Below, one piece after another: positions 1 to 8,565 of a stretch of 18,837 nucleotides of DNA; within the stretch, counting starts at the first letter, position 1; the number at the start of each line of letters is the position of its first letter. The notes below the pieces were generated by a model. The model had not been told where the DNA came from. It saw only the letters and a list, made by a program, of their open reading frames with translations, and searched no databases. The stretch comes from CAYSHJ01 sp964589725 (GTDB lineage Bacteria; Planctomycetota; Planctomycetia; Planctomycetales; Planctomycetaceae), in contig CAZPUJ010000140.1 in NCBI GenBank assembly GCA_964589725.1, forward strand, positions 1 to 18,837, read 5' to 3'. The translations under genes and the position numbers were made by a program.

Positions 1-3000
1 CGGCTTGCGCTCGTCCAGCAACCCGCCGTACCGCAGCCTGCGCCGCGAGCGGTGCCAACAGGCGACCCGATCGCCGCGCCGGGGCAGGAGGTGCGTTATC
101 GAATTCAGATTTGGGACGCCGAGAGCGGCGAACGAGTGGCGCAGTTCGAGCGGGCGGCGGACCCGCCGATCGTTGGGCTTGCGCTCAGCCCCGACGGCTC
201 GATGCTGGCAACGGCCGCGATCACAGCGCCGTCCGCGCAGGACCCGAATGCACCTCAAGGCCCGCAGCCGATCGGTGTGCCGGCTCCGCCCCCGGCTCCG
301 CCGCTGGCGCCGCAGGAACCGGTCCCCGTCGCCGTCCCCGGCCCGGCGATGGCTCCGCCGGGCGGCGATATCGAAATCTGGGACGTGGCTTCGCGAAAAC
401 TCGTGCGGACGATTGCCGTGCCGCAGATTGCGCCGCGTCAGATCGCGTGGAGTGCCGACGGCAAGTTCATCGGCGCGGCGCTCGCCGGCGGATTCGGCGG
501 CGGCGGACTCAGATCGTGGAATGTTGCGACGGGAGAACCGTCGGCCGGGTTGGCGGGCGACTTCGCCGCGCTGGCGTTTCCGATCGAAGGCGCGCAGTTT
601 GCCGCCGCGCCCGCGCAGCGGCTCGCGCTACTGGAACAAGGCCGCCGCCGCTCCGAAGGGCCGGACTCCGAAATCCGGTTCTGGCCGCACCTGCAACTCC
701 AGACCTTCCAACAACCGGGCGGGCCGCCCGTGGCACCGGGTCAGCCGGGCGAACAGCAACCCGGCACGCACGGCGTGATGCCGCCGATGGCCCCGGACCA
801 GTCCGACAGTTCGATGCCGCTCGCCGGCCTGCCGGCCGCCGCGCGGTCGGTCGCATTCGCGCCGGGCGACAGCCCGATGTACGGCCAACCGCCGCTCGCG
901 GTCGCTGGTGGCGATGCACTGCTCGTCGAGCGCGAAGGCAACATCCGGCTCTGGAATCCGTCGTTCGATCCGATGGGTCATGCCGACCTGTGGGGCCACT
1001 TAGCCCGAGTCAACGCAGTCGCGTATCGCGCCGACGGCAAACAGATCGTGACCGGTGGCGCGGACGGCGTGGTGAAGGTGTGGACGACCGAGGTCGCGCC
1101 GGAGGTGATCCGGTTGCCGGAATACATGTCGGCCACGCGAGTGGCGTTCAGTCGCGACGGCCGGTTCATCGCGGTCGGACACCGTGCGAAGCACTGGACC
1201 GCGACACGCGGGTTCGGCCAGGTCGTCGGTCAACCACCGGCGGTCGGCCACGCGCCGGGCGGACCGGGCGGACCGGGCGGTGGGCCGGAAGCGCAGCCGG
1301 ACAACATCAAAATCCACGACGTGCGAAACGGTCGCGAACTGCTGAAGCTCGCGTCGCCCGGCGGCGACGTGGTCGGACTCGTGTTCCATCCGCGCGGCGA
1401 CTGGCTGGCCGCAGCCACGTCCGACGGTACCGTGACGCTGTGGAATCTCCAGTCAGGCAATTCGATCGCGACGCTCCGCGCCCCGGCGCCGCTCGCGTGC
1501 CTCGACGTGAGCCCCGACGGCGAATTCATCGCGGGCGGCTGCACCGAAGCCCGAAGCGCCAGCGAGGGAAATCCCGCTCAACCGGGGGTTGCACCTCAAC
1601 CGGCCGCTCCCGCTCCACCGCCGAGTGCGCCGCAGGCGGCATTGCCGCGAAACCCGTTCTTGCTCGTGTCGATGGATCGAGGACTCGCCCCCAGCCGCCC
1701 AGCCGAAGAGAAGTTGGAATCGATCGTGGTCTGGCGCGTGTCCGACAAATCGGTCGCGGCCACGATTCCGGCGCACGCCAACGGCGTCATCAGCGTTGCG
1801 TTCAGCCTCGACGGCAAGCGGCTTGCTTCCGCCGGACTCGATGATCGCGTTCGATTGTGGGACATCGCCACGTCGCGCGCGCTGCTCGAACTCGAAGCGC
1901 ACGACGGCACGGTGGTGGACCTCGCGTTTCGTCCGCACAGCGACGACATCGTCGGCGCGGTCCTGCGCCTGCCGTGTCGACCGGGTCATCCCGGCGACGT
2001 GGTGATCTGGAATGCAACGACCGGTAAGAAGCGCCTCGTGATCGCGGCGCACGCCGAGGCCGCGTACTCGGTCGCGTACAGTCGCGACGGTCGGCGCCTT
2101 GCCAGTTGCGGCGGCGCGGCCGAGGGCAGTTTGTCGCAGCCGGGCGAAGTCAAAGTCTGGCACGCCGACACGGGCATCGAACTGTTGCCGCTCGCCGGGT
2201 CGGCCGGCCGCGATACGAAGCAGGGCTTCTACTACAAGGATGAGACTTACACGGTCATGAAGCCCGTTCATGAGACGTATGACATCGAAGTCGAACGAGA
2301 TGGTAAGAAGGTGAAGGAAACAAAGATCGCGACGAGGTTGGTCCCGGAGACGCACGTGAGGAAAGTCCCCGGCGGGAATAGTCGCGTGTGGTGGGAAGTT
2401 CCCGGCGCGGCCACGGACGTGGCGTTCAGCGACGACGGGTTCCGGCTCGCAGCGGCGTGCGAAGACGGCACGGCTCGAATCTGGGACGGCTTCATCTGCC
2501 AGCCGCACGACTCGGCCCGCTCGCCCGGTTTCTCGGCGAATGCGATCGCAGACCCAAGACCGAAGATCTGCGCGCCGAGTGAGGCTCAAGTCGCCGCCAG
2601 CCCCGACGGCCGGTGGATTGTCGTGGCCGATTCGGCGGGCAACCAGTGCGACTCATTCGCCGGAGTGCTCCGCGTGTACGACGCGAAGACGGGCCGATTC
2701 GTGCGCGCGATCGGACCGCTGGATAATTCGGTGCGGAGCATCTCGATGAGTTCCAACAACCGCTGGGTCGCCGTCGCGCTCAATTGGGCTCAGATGGCGC
2801 CGACGATGGTGCAACAGCCGGACGGCAGCTTTAAGCCGGCGGACGGGCCGGCGCCCAAACCGCTTGGCGGCCGGGTCGAAGTGTGGGACGTGACGACCGG
2901 CGAGCGAGTCAGCGAATTCAACGGGCACGAACCGTTTGCGAACGCCGTCGCGTTCGATCCGTCCGGCGAGCGAGTCGTCTCCGGCGGTCCGGATGGATTG

Positions 3001-5451
3001 CGTCTGTGGGAAGCGAAATCCGGTTCCGAAATGAAAGCGGCGACGGCCGCAATGGTTTGGGGCGTCGCGTGGAGTTCCGAGCGAGATGTGCTGTTCGTCA
3101 GTTGGGCCGACCGCGACAGCAGTCTCGGACCAGCGCCGACCGACTTCGCGACATGGAATGTCGCGGACGCTGCGCCGCCGCGTACGATCAAGGCTCTGAC
3201 TGGCCGAATCGAGTTCGCGCCGCAGCCGCTTGCGTTCGATGCGACGAACGGACGCGCGATCGTCGCCGTCACGCTGCCCAGCCCGAACGGAATCGAGCGC
3301 GGACAACTTCATTTCATCCCGATCGACAAACCGGACAGTTCACTGGTGCAGACGCTCGGCCGCGGCATGTTGTGGTCGGTCGCGGCGAGCGGCGACGGCA
3401 AGCGACTCGCGACGGTCGGTTCCGATTGGTGCGTGAACATTTGGGACGCCGAGCGCCGCAGCCGGTTGCTGCACCTCGGTGGGCACCTCGACGACGTTCG
3501 CGGCGCCGTGTTTCTGCCGGACGGCCGCGTCGCGTCGGTCGGCGCGGACCATCAGCTCAAGGTCTGGCACGCCGGCGACACAGTTGATCGCACGGCCGCG
3601 TGCCATGAAACCGAGACACTGCGCAAACGGACGATGCGGCTGCGCGGGCCGGGCTGGAGCAACTGGTCGCGGTTGGTTGCCGCCCATCGCGCGCCACTGG
3701 CCGCAACCGCCGAATTCACGGTACAGCCGCAGCCTCCGCGACCGCAAGAGCCGCCGCCGCAGCCAACATATGACGGCGCGGTGCGACTGTGGAACACGGC
3801 AACCGGTGCCCCTCTCGGAACGATCAACGTGCCGGGCGTGCTGCTCAACGACGTGGTCCTCACCGCGGACGTGTCGCACCTCGCGGTCGCCGGGGCCGAC
3901 GGCGTGGTCAAGATTTTCAAGATCGATGGGTCCGAGGAGGTCGCCCAGTGCCGCGGTCACCAAGGTCCGGCGAAGGGCCCCCAGTATCGCGGCACAGGCG
4001 TCACTTCCGTCGCGTTCCACCCCGATGGTCAGACGCTTGCGTCCACCGGACAGGATGGAACGATTCGGGTTTGGAACCTCGCGGGTCAAGAACAGTTCCA
4101 ACTCTCACCGGCCGTGGGCGTCACACAGCTTACGTTTCACCCCGACGGCACGATGCTGGCAGCAGGGTTTGGCGACCGGACCGTTCGCCTGTGGAGTTTG
4201 GCGGACCGCAAGGAAATTCGTGCCCTGAAGCGGCACTACGGTGCGGTCACGGACCTAAAATTCAATGCCGACGGATCGCGGCTGGCAGTCACGAGCACCC
4301 GGTACGACCACGAGCGGCAGCGCTGGACGGGTGACCTCAAGGTATGGGACGTGGCGAGCGGTCGGCGAATCGTTTCGACTCCCGCGCACACGTGGCACGA
4401 CGCGAAGTTGGCGTTTCATCCAACGCAGCCGCACATCGCGATTGGTGCTGGCATCGAACATACCGTGCAGGTGCGTCACGCCGAGACCGGTCGTTTGGTG
4501 CTGTCCATTCCGACCAGCGGCTCCGAGATCGGGGGATTGGCGTTTAACAACGCTGGGGATCGTCTGATCTTCAGCCAAGGCGGCGAGGTGCTGCTGGTGG
4601 ATGCTTCACCCGCGCCGTCGCCGCTCGGTTCGGCAGCCGGGCCGGCCGACGCTACGGTTCAGTCGCCGACCGACGAGGCCGCCGCGCGATGGGTGCTCGA
4701 AAAGGGCGGGCGCGTCCATGTCCGCAGCGACGGCGTCTTGGACGAAGTCGCCAACGTCGCCGATCTGCCGACCGATCCGTTCGCCGTCACGGTCGTCTTC
4801 ATCGGCGGACGCACCGACATCTCTGACGCCGACGTCGCCGTGCTGAATCCGCTCGAACATCTCACGAAGCTCCATCTGAATGTGCCGGGTGTCAGCGACG
4901 CGACGTTTGAGGGGCTCACGTCCCTGAAAAATCTCCGCGAGATCAGGGCGGAAGGCTCGAAGGTAACCGGCTCGTTCCTGGCGGCGTTCCGCGACCGCAA
5001 GCAACTGCGCGATCTTTCGCTCGCCGGCTCGAAATTGACCGCTGCCGGCGTGCAAAACCTCGCGGGTAACGAAATCGCCAATTGCTCCGTGTATGACACG
5101 GCGATCAGCGACGCGGCCATGCCGGTCTTGAAACAAGTCGTCACCGGCTCGCTCAGCGTGGCCCGCACGAAGATCACCGACGCCGGCCTCACGCAGCTCG
5201 CCGGCTTTCGCGGCCACGGCCTGATCATCGACGGCACCTCCGTAACTGACGCGGGACTGCGAGCGTTCCTCGCGTCGAAGCCCCCGTTGCAGCACCTCGG
5301 TGTGGCCCACACCGCGGTGACCGACGCGGTCATTGACGCGCTCGCCGAGATCAAAACGCTGCAGAACCTAAGCCTTCAGGGCACGAAGGTCACGGCTGAA
5401 GGTGCGGCCCGGCTTAAGGCAGCGCTGCCGAATTGCCAGGTACATCAGTAA
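1..5451 (+). CDS. Giant WD40-repeat protein with C-terminal leucine-rich repeats (5'-partial)
   Basis: The frame is open from base 1 (it reads RLALVQQPAVPQPAPR ahead of the first possible GTG at 52), so the true start lies upstream; 1,816 codons are visible. About two dozen blade endings of the type x-x-[VIL]-W-[DN]-x-x-[TS]-G can be read, for example IEIWDV, VTLWNL, VRLWDI, VEVWDV, VNIWDA, IRVWNL and LKVWDV. Many are preceded by VAFSxDGxxLA-type strands, enough for three or more beta-propellers. Pro/Ala-rich linkers interrupt the array at about nt 241-360, 715-810, 1225-1300, 1570-1650 and 3718-3768. From about nt 4660 the protein changes to leucine-rich repeats of the 'ITDAGLxxLAxxxxLxxLxLxGTxVT' kind. 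WD40 and LRR arrays are binding scaffolds; no catalytic domain is visible. In planctomycetes such arrays are often fused to kinase or cytochrome-c-type domains, which could lie in the missing part. Role unknown. Confidence 0.93.
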   Translation, partial: RLALVQQPAVPQPAPRAVPTGDPIAAPGQEVRYRIQIWDAESGERVAQFERAADPPIVGLALSPDGSMLATAAITAPSAQDPNAPQGPQPIGVPAPPPAPPLAPQEPVPVAVPGPAMAPPGGDIEIWDVASRKLVRTIAVPQIAPRQIAWSADGKFIGAALAGGFGGGGLRSWNVATGEPSAGLAGDFAALAFPIEGAQFAAAPAQRLALLEQGRRRSEGPDSEIRFWPHLQLQTFQQPGGPPVAPGQPGEQQPGTHGVMPPMAPDQSDSSMPLAGLPAAARSVAFAPGDSPMYGQPPLAVAGGDALLVEREGNIRLWNPSFDPMGHADLWGHLARVNAVAYRADGKQIVTGGADGVVKVWTTEVAPEVIRLPEYMSATRVAFSRDGRFIAVGHRAKHWTATRGFGQVVGQPPAVGHAPGGPGGPGGGPEAQPDNIKIHDVRNGRELLKLASPGGDVVGLVFHPRGDWLAAATSDGTVTLWNLQSGNSIATLRAPAPLACLDVSPDGEFIAGGCTEARSASEGNPAQPGVAPQPAAPAPPPSAPQAALPRNPFLLVSMDRGLAPSRPAEEKLESIVVWRVSDKSVAATIPAHANGVISVAFSLDGKRLASAGLDDRVRLWDIATSRALLELEAHDGTVVDLAFRPHSDDIVGAVLRLPCRPGHPGDVVIWNATTGKKRLVIAAHAEAAYSVAYSRDGRRLASCGGAAEGSLSQPGEVKVWHADTGIELLPLAGSAGRDTKQGFYYKDETYTVMKPVHETYDIEVERDGKKVKETKIATRLVPETHVRKVPGGNSRVWWEVPGAATDVAFSDDGFRLAAACEDGTARIWDGFICQPHDSARSPGFSANAIADPRPKICAPSEAQVAASPDGRWIVVADSAGNQCDSFAGVLRVYDAKTGRFVRAIGPLDNSVRSISMSSNNRWVAVALNWAQMAPTMVQQPDGSFKPADGPAPKPLGGRVEVWDVTTGERVSEFNGHEPFANAVAFDPSGERVVSGGPDGLRLWEAKSGSEMKAATAAMVWGVAWSSERDVLFVSWADRDSSLGPAPTDFATWNVADAAPPRTIKALTGRIEFAPQPLAFDATNGRAIVAVTLPSPNGIERGQLHFIPIDKPDSSLVQTLGRGMLWSVAASGDGKRLATVGSDWCVNIWDAERRSRLLHLGGHLDDVRGAVFLPDGRVASVGADHQLKVWHAGDTVDRTAACHETETLRKRTMRLRGPGWSNWSRLVAAHRAPLAATAEFTVQPQPPRPQEPPPQPTYDGAVRLWNTATGAPLGTINVPGVLLNDVVLTADVSHLAVAGADGVVKIFKIDGSEEVAQCRGHQGPAKGPQYRGTGVTSVAFHPDGQTLASTGQDGTIRVWNLAGQEQFQLSPAVGVTQLTFHPDGTMLAAGFGDRTVRLWSLADRKEIRALKRHYGAVTDLKFNADGSRLAVTSTRYDHERQRWTGDLKVWDVASGRRIVSTPAHTWHDAKLAFHPTQPHIAIGAGIEHTVQVRHAETGRLVLSIPTSGSEIGGLAFNNAGDRLIFSQGGEVLLVDASPAPSPLGSAAGPADATVQSPTDEAAARWVLEKGGRVHVRSDGVLDEVANVADLPTDPFAVTVVFIGGRTDISDADVAVLNPLEHLTKLHLNVPGVSDATFEGLTSLKNLREIRAEGSKVTGSFLAAFRDRKQLRDLSLAGSKLTAAGVQNLAGNEIANCSVYDTAISDAAMPVLKQVVTGSLSVARTKITDAGLTQLAGFRGHGLIIDGTSVTDAGLRAFLASKPPLQHLGVAHTAVTDAVIDALAEIKTLQNLSLQGTKVTAEGAARLKAALPNCQVHQ
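1548..1567 (+). repeat. In-frame copy of a dispersed short repeat inside the WD40 gene
   Basis: The 20 bases agcccgaagcgccagcgagg match 18 of 20 positions of the left arm of the intergenic palindrome (7711-7730). Here the repeat is translated as part of EARSASEGN, at the start of a Pro/Ala-rich linker between two WD repeats. I recall similar ARSASEG and SPTRKRG-like peptides in many planctomycete proteins, which would fit a mobile or replicating repeat; that is memory, not a search. Confidence 0.5.
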
Positions 5452-5583
5452 CAGGCTGAAATCCAGCAACGTTTCACTGCCAATTGGGCACAAGCCACTG
5501 CATCGACCACAGCGAAAGTGTAGAATCAAGCTCAGTGTGTCGTGCTTGGACCTAACATATTCGGAATCCCTCAGCGTGAAACC

Positions 5584-5784
5584 ATGAGCACTCTTACCGA
5601 AATCGAAATCGCCGCCGCGACTTTACCGCCGGAGCAAAAACAGGAATTGATGCTGTTCCTGGCGGCGCGCCTGCGCGGGGAAGGGGCGAAGTTGCCCGAA
5701 CCGCGCCAGTTCTCGCGCGACGAAATCGCCGGGTGGATTGCCGAAGATGAAGCCGACATGCAGCGGTTCCGGGAGCAGCAATGA
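5584..5784 (+). CDS. Putative antitoxin of a PIN-domain toxin-antitoxin pair
   Basis: A 66-residue acidic protein beginning MSTLTEIEIAAATLPPEQ. The frame is open further upstream (possible start at 5542), but the ATG at 5584 begins the conserved-looking part and gives the size usual for these antitoxins. The N-terminal half (TEIEIAAATLPPEQKQELMLFLAARL) resembles the short helical segment seen in many small planctomycete and cyanobacterial antitoxins next to PIN proteins. The C-terminal half is Glu/Asp/Arg-rich and probably wraps the toxin. It overlaps the next gene by ATGA (5781-5784), implying translational coupling. There is no clear Shine-Dalgarno before 5584. The antitoxin call rests mostly on gene order, size and overlap; no classic DNA-binding motif is obvious. 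Confidence 0.6.
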   Translation: MSTLTEIEIAAATLPPEQKQELMLFLAARLRGEGAKLPEPRQFSRDEIAGWIAEDEADMQRFREQQ

Positions 5785-6206
5785 GACTGTTCCTCGACGC
5801 GAGTGTGCTGCTCGCAGCGAGCGGATCGATCCGGGGAGCTTCTCGTGCGATCTTCCGACTCGCACCTCTGAACCGCTGGACGCTGCTGACGACGCCGTAT
5901 GTGCTTGAGGAAACGGTGCGAAACCTGCCCAAGTTGCCGCTCGCGGCAAGTCGCGATTGGATTCCCCTCAGAAACGCTTTAGCCATCTGTGACGACGTGT
6001 TGACCTTGGACCGACCGGTAGTGTTTCCGATCGCAAAGGATCGCCCGATTCTGTTTAGCGCCTTGGCCTGGGCTGATGTTTTGTTAACGCTCGACCACAA
6101 CGACTTCGCCACGGTACTTGGCACCGAGTTCTATGGATTGGGAGTGTTCAAGCCGGGAACATTCCTTGAGCGAGAACGGAAGGCCGGCCGATTGATTCTG
6201 GCGTGA
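5781..6206 (+). CDS. PIN-domain protein, probable VapC-like RNase toxin
   Basis: A 141-residue protein. It has the PIN-domain layout: an N-terminal hydrophobic strand ending in Asp (MRLFLDASVL, D6), a mid-protein Glu pair (E43-E44 in YVLEETVRNL), Asp in KDRPIL (D87) and a final Asp cluster in LTLDHNDF (D105, D108). These acidic residues usually bind Mg2+/Mn2+ for single-strand RNA cleavage. The family includes VapC toxins that cut tRNA or rRNA and inhibit growth until bound by the cognate antitoxin. Its start codon overlaps the stop of the upstream small gene, the normal arrangement of such modules. It is full length for the family and shows no sign of decay. The target RNA cannot be predicted; a non-toxin PIN nuclease is possible. 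Confidence 0.78.
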   Translation: MRLFLDASVLLAASGSIRGASRAIFRLAPLNRWTLLTTPYVLEETVRNLPKLPLAASRDWIPLRNALAICDDVLTLDRPVVFPIAKDRPILFSALAWADVLLTLDHNDFATVLGTEFYGLGVFKPGTFLERERKAGRLILA

Positions 6207-6278
6207 GGGCGCCGGAGTCGCGGGAACCTGGGGAGCGCGGGCCACGACTAATCGGTCGTTTTGAGTACGAATCCAACC

Positions 6279-7574
6279 ATGCCGCGAATCGATCGGTCGA
6301 AATCTGCTGCGGAAGTCGGCGTCCAACCGGTATTGCGTCTCTTAGTTTCCGCCGGTCCGCACGCGGGTGCCGTCGTGATGTGGGGCCAGGCCGGCAACTA
6401 TGTGATCGGCCGCGGACCGCAAGCGCATTTGCCGCTGACCAACGATCTCGTCACCAGCGTGGAACACTGCCGGATCGAATGGAATGAGCATGGCGGCATC
6501 ATCGAAGACCTCGGCAGCCGGTACGGCACCACGGTCAACGACTGCCCGATCACGCGGTCTCTGCTGCATGCGGGGGATGTCATCAAGGTCGGCCAGTCAG
6601 AGATCAAGGTCGCGATCGACGAACCGCTCGAACCCGGCACCACCGTGATGTATCGCAGCCGGCAGTCACGGTCGGGGATGACGGGGTCAGGAACACGGGC
6701 CGTTCGCGGCGGTCAGCTTGACACGATTCCCGGCTACCACATCGTCCGCCGATTGGGAGCGGGCGGAATGGGTGTCGTGTACGAAGCCCGGCGGCAGAGC
6801 ACCGGCGAACGAGTGGCCGTGAAGACGATCATTCCAGCGGCTGGCTCGCCGCAGAACCGCTGTCATCTGTTTCTTCGCGAGGGTGAAGTGCTTTCCCAGC
6901 TTCAGCACCCGCACATCGTACGATTCATCGAGATGCGGGAGCATGAAGGGCAACTGTTTCTGGCGATGGAATTCGTCGAGACGGTCGACCTCCGTTCGCT
7001 CGCCGTGTCGCTCACAGTTCAACGCGAGGTGCAACTTTTTTGCGGCGTCCTCTGCCAGGTGCTGGACGCTTTGCAGCACGCGCACGAGTTGGGCCTGGTT
7101 CATCGCGACGTCAAGCCGCAGAACATTCTCGTATCTCGCGACGGTCGCAAGCTGCACGCCAAGTTGTCGGACTTCGGCCTCGCGAAGAATTACCATCAGG
7201 CGGGCTTGAGCCAACTGACCGAAGATGGCGATCTTCGCGGCACCCTGGCGTTCATGCCACTGGAACAGTTTCGCAACAGCCGTTATGCCAAACCCGCGGT
7301 GGACATCTACGCGAGCGGTGCGACGTTGTACTGGTATCTGACCGGCAAATCTCCTCTGCCCCGCGCGCCCCGAGACTTCGCTGATCTCGAAGCGATGTTA
7401 TCATCGTCCACTCCACTCTCATCGCTCCGCCCGGACGTGCCCAAACGGCTTGCCGAGATCATCCACTGCTGTTTGGCTCCCGAACCACAACACCGATTCT
7501 CCACGGCCGGCGAGCTACGAATGGCTCTCCTGCCTTTCGCGTCCGCTCAGACAATTCGCGATCCAATGACCTGA
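6279..7574 (+). CDS. FHA-domain serine/threonine protein kinase
   Basis: Length is 431 residues from ATG 6279; a TTG at 6261 would add six. Neither start has a clear ribosome binding site. Residues about 20-115 form a forkhead-associated domain (YVIGRG, SVEH, DLGSRYGTTVND), which binds phosphothreonine peptides. Residues about 150-420 form a Hanks-type kinase: glycine loop GAGGMGVVYEA, VAVKTI lysine, HRDVKPQNIL catalytic loop and DFGLAK metal-binding motif are all present, so it should be active. The usual APE motif region reads FMPLEQF instead of YMAPEQ. No transmembrane segment or extracellular sensor domain is visible, so it is probably cytosolic. The FHA domain may bind its own phosphorylated sites or a phosphorylated partner. 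It follows the toxin-antitoxin pair by 72 bp on the same strand; a functional link is not shown. Confidence 0.93.
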   Translation: MPRIDRSKSAAEVGVQPVLRLLVSAGPHAGAVVMWGQAGNYVIGRGPQAHLPLTNDLVTSVEHCRIEWNEHGGIIEDLGSRYGTTVNDCPITRSLLHAGDVIKVGQSEIKVAIDEPLEPGTTVMYRSRQSRSGMTGSGTRAVRGGQLDTIPGYHIVRRLGAGGMGVVYEARRQSTGERVAVKTIIPAAGSPQNRCHLFLREGEVLSQLQHPHIVRFIEMREHEGQLFLAMEFVETVDLRSLAVSLTVQREVQLFCGVLCQVLDALQHAHELGLVHRDVKPQNILVSRDGRKLHAKLSDFGLAKNYHQAGLSQLTEDGDLRGTLAFMPLEQFRNSRYAKPAVDIYASGATLYWYLTGKSPLPRAPRDFADLEAMLSSSTPLSSLRPDVPKRLAEIIHCCLAPEPQHRFSTAGELRMALLPFASAQTIRDPMT

Positions 7575-7707
7575 CGACGCACCCTTGGCCAACGCGGAAT
7601 GATCTTCTCTTCCCAAAAAACGACGTTGAAAGCGCACGCACGAGACTTGGTCGGAAAATTATCCGGATTGCGCACCATTCTGAGATTTCCGTGACAGTGT
7701 GTTTGAC

Positions 7708-7770
7708 ACTAGCCCGACGCGCAAGCGAGGAAAACCTGTTGCCCGCCCCTCGCTTGCGCGTCGGGCTAGT
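7708..7770. repeat. Perfect 23-bp inverted repeat, dispersed-repeat family
   Basis: The arms 7708-7730 and 7748-7770 are exact reverse complements, separated by 17 nt. The element lies between the convergent kinase gene and the YbjN-like gene. The core agcccgacgcgcaagcgagg is nearly the same as the copy at 1548-1567. It can form a very stable hairpin on either strand and could serve as a two-way transcription end, but there is no T-tract on either side. A REP- or MITE-like dispersed element is the more likely identity. Confidence 0.8.
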
Positions 7771-7793
7771 ATGGGTTGGTGCGCGATTCGGAA

Positions 7794-8558
7794 TTACTGC
7801 CGAAGTGTTCCCGTCTTCTCTGGCACAGCGAGGCGGACTGGATTCTGGCCCGCACCCCTGAAGCTCGGCGAATTATTCACCTTGGCCGGAACGCTGTCTT
7901 GGTCATCGTCGGCTTGAGCGGCCGGCTTGTTGGTGTCCGGAGCGGCTTTTGCCGTCGCGCTGGATCCGGTCTCGGTTGCTTTCCACGAGGTGACGGACCA
8001 GTGATCGAACGTCTCGACGACGCTGGCTCCCAAGTCATCCAGCCAGGCTCGGAAGACTTTCGTGGTCACGCCCTCGTTGGCGACGACTCGCTGAATCACA
8101 AAACGGCGGTTGGTCGCCACGTAGGCGAAGAACTTTCCGTTGCCGAGGCGATCGTTGTCGGAGAGCAAACGCAGCAGCGCGGTGCGAGGCACGTCGGCTG
8201 CGGACTTCGGAAGCTGATCCAACCAGGCCATGATCCAGATCGACGAACCGTCCTGGCTGAGCACGGCGGTCATCGACAAGTCCCACTCGTCCTTGTTTTG
8301 GATCGCCTTGAATTGAAAGTCGTAACGGCTTTCCATTTTCTTCGGCTCCAGGCCCATCGCCCTGAGCAAGTTGCCGAGCTGCTCCTGGTTAAGTTGCCCG
8401 GGCTTGGTCGCCAGCGGGGCGTTTTTCGCCGAGACCTCCGGCTTCTTCAGAGTGGTTTCGTCCGCCGCGTTGAGCCCCGGAATGCCCAGAAAGCACCACG
8501 CCGTCACGACAACGGTAACGGCTCCGACCAAGTAACCACCACGCACGGAAATCTTCAT
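7794..8558 (-). CDS. Exported protein of unknown function, YbjN/CesT-like central region
   Basis: A 254-residue protein. The ATG at 8558 is chosen because an AAAGGAG sequence sits 8 nt upstream and because it begins a good signal peptide (MKISVRGG, a hydrophobic stretch, then GLNA before ADE). An upstream start at 8603 is open but adds sequence ahead of the signal. The central part (NLLRAMGLEPKKMES, then KDEWDLSMTAVLSQDGSSIWIMAWL, then VPRTALLRLLSDND) has the alternating pattern of YbjN or type III secretion chaperone-like folds, often used for protein binding. The last 60 residues are Ala/Pro/Asp-rich and low complexity. It is the last gene of a minus-strand run, 158 bp after the Nudix-like gene. 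The fold assignment is tentative and the role is unknown. Confidence 0.75.
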   Translation of the reverse strand: MKISVRGGYLVGAVTVVVTAWCFLGIPGLNAADETTLKKPEVSAKNAPLATKPGQLNQEQLGNLLRAMGLEPKKMESRYDFQFKAIQNKDEWDLSMTAVLSQDGSSIWIMAWLDQLPKSAADVPRTALLRLLSDNDRLGNGKFFAYVATNRRFVIQRVVANEGVTTKVFRAWLDDLGASVVETFDHWSVTSWKATETGSSATAKAAPDTNKPAAQADDDQDSVPAKVNNSPSFRGAGQNPVRLAVPEKTGTLRQ

Positions 8559-8565
8559 GACGACA

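Noticed and set aside
1453..2589. Long minus-strand open frame (378 codons) opposite the WD40 gene
   Set aside because: It is Arg-rich with no motif and no ribosome site; the plus strand has a continuous WD40 frame. High GC makes such shadows common.
2653..4101. Further minus-strand open frames opposite the WD40 gene
   Set aside because: Low-complexity Arg/Ala translations with no family resemblance, opposite clear WD repeats.
7699..7917. Short open frame reading through the palindrome (SPTRKRGKP...)
   Set aside because: The translation is of the inverted repeat itself; such peptides are typical false predictions from this repeat.
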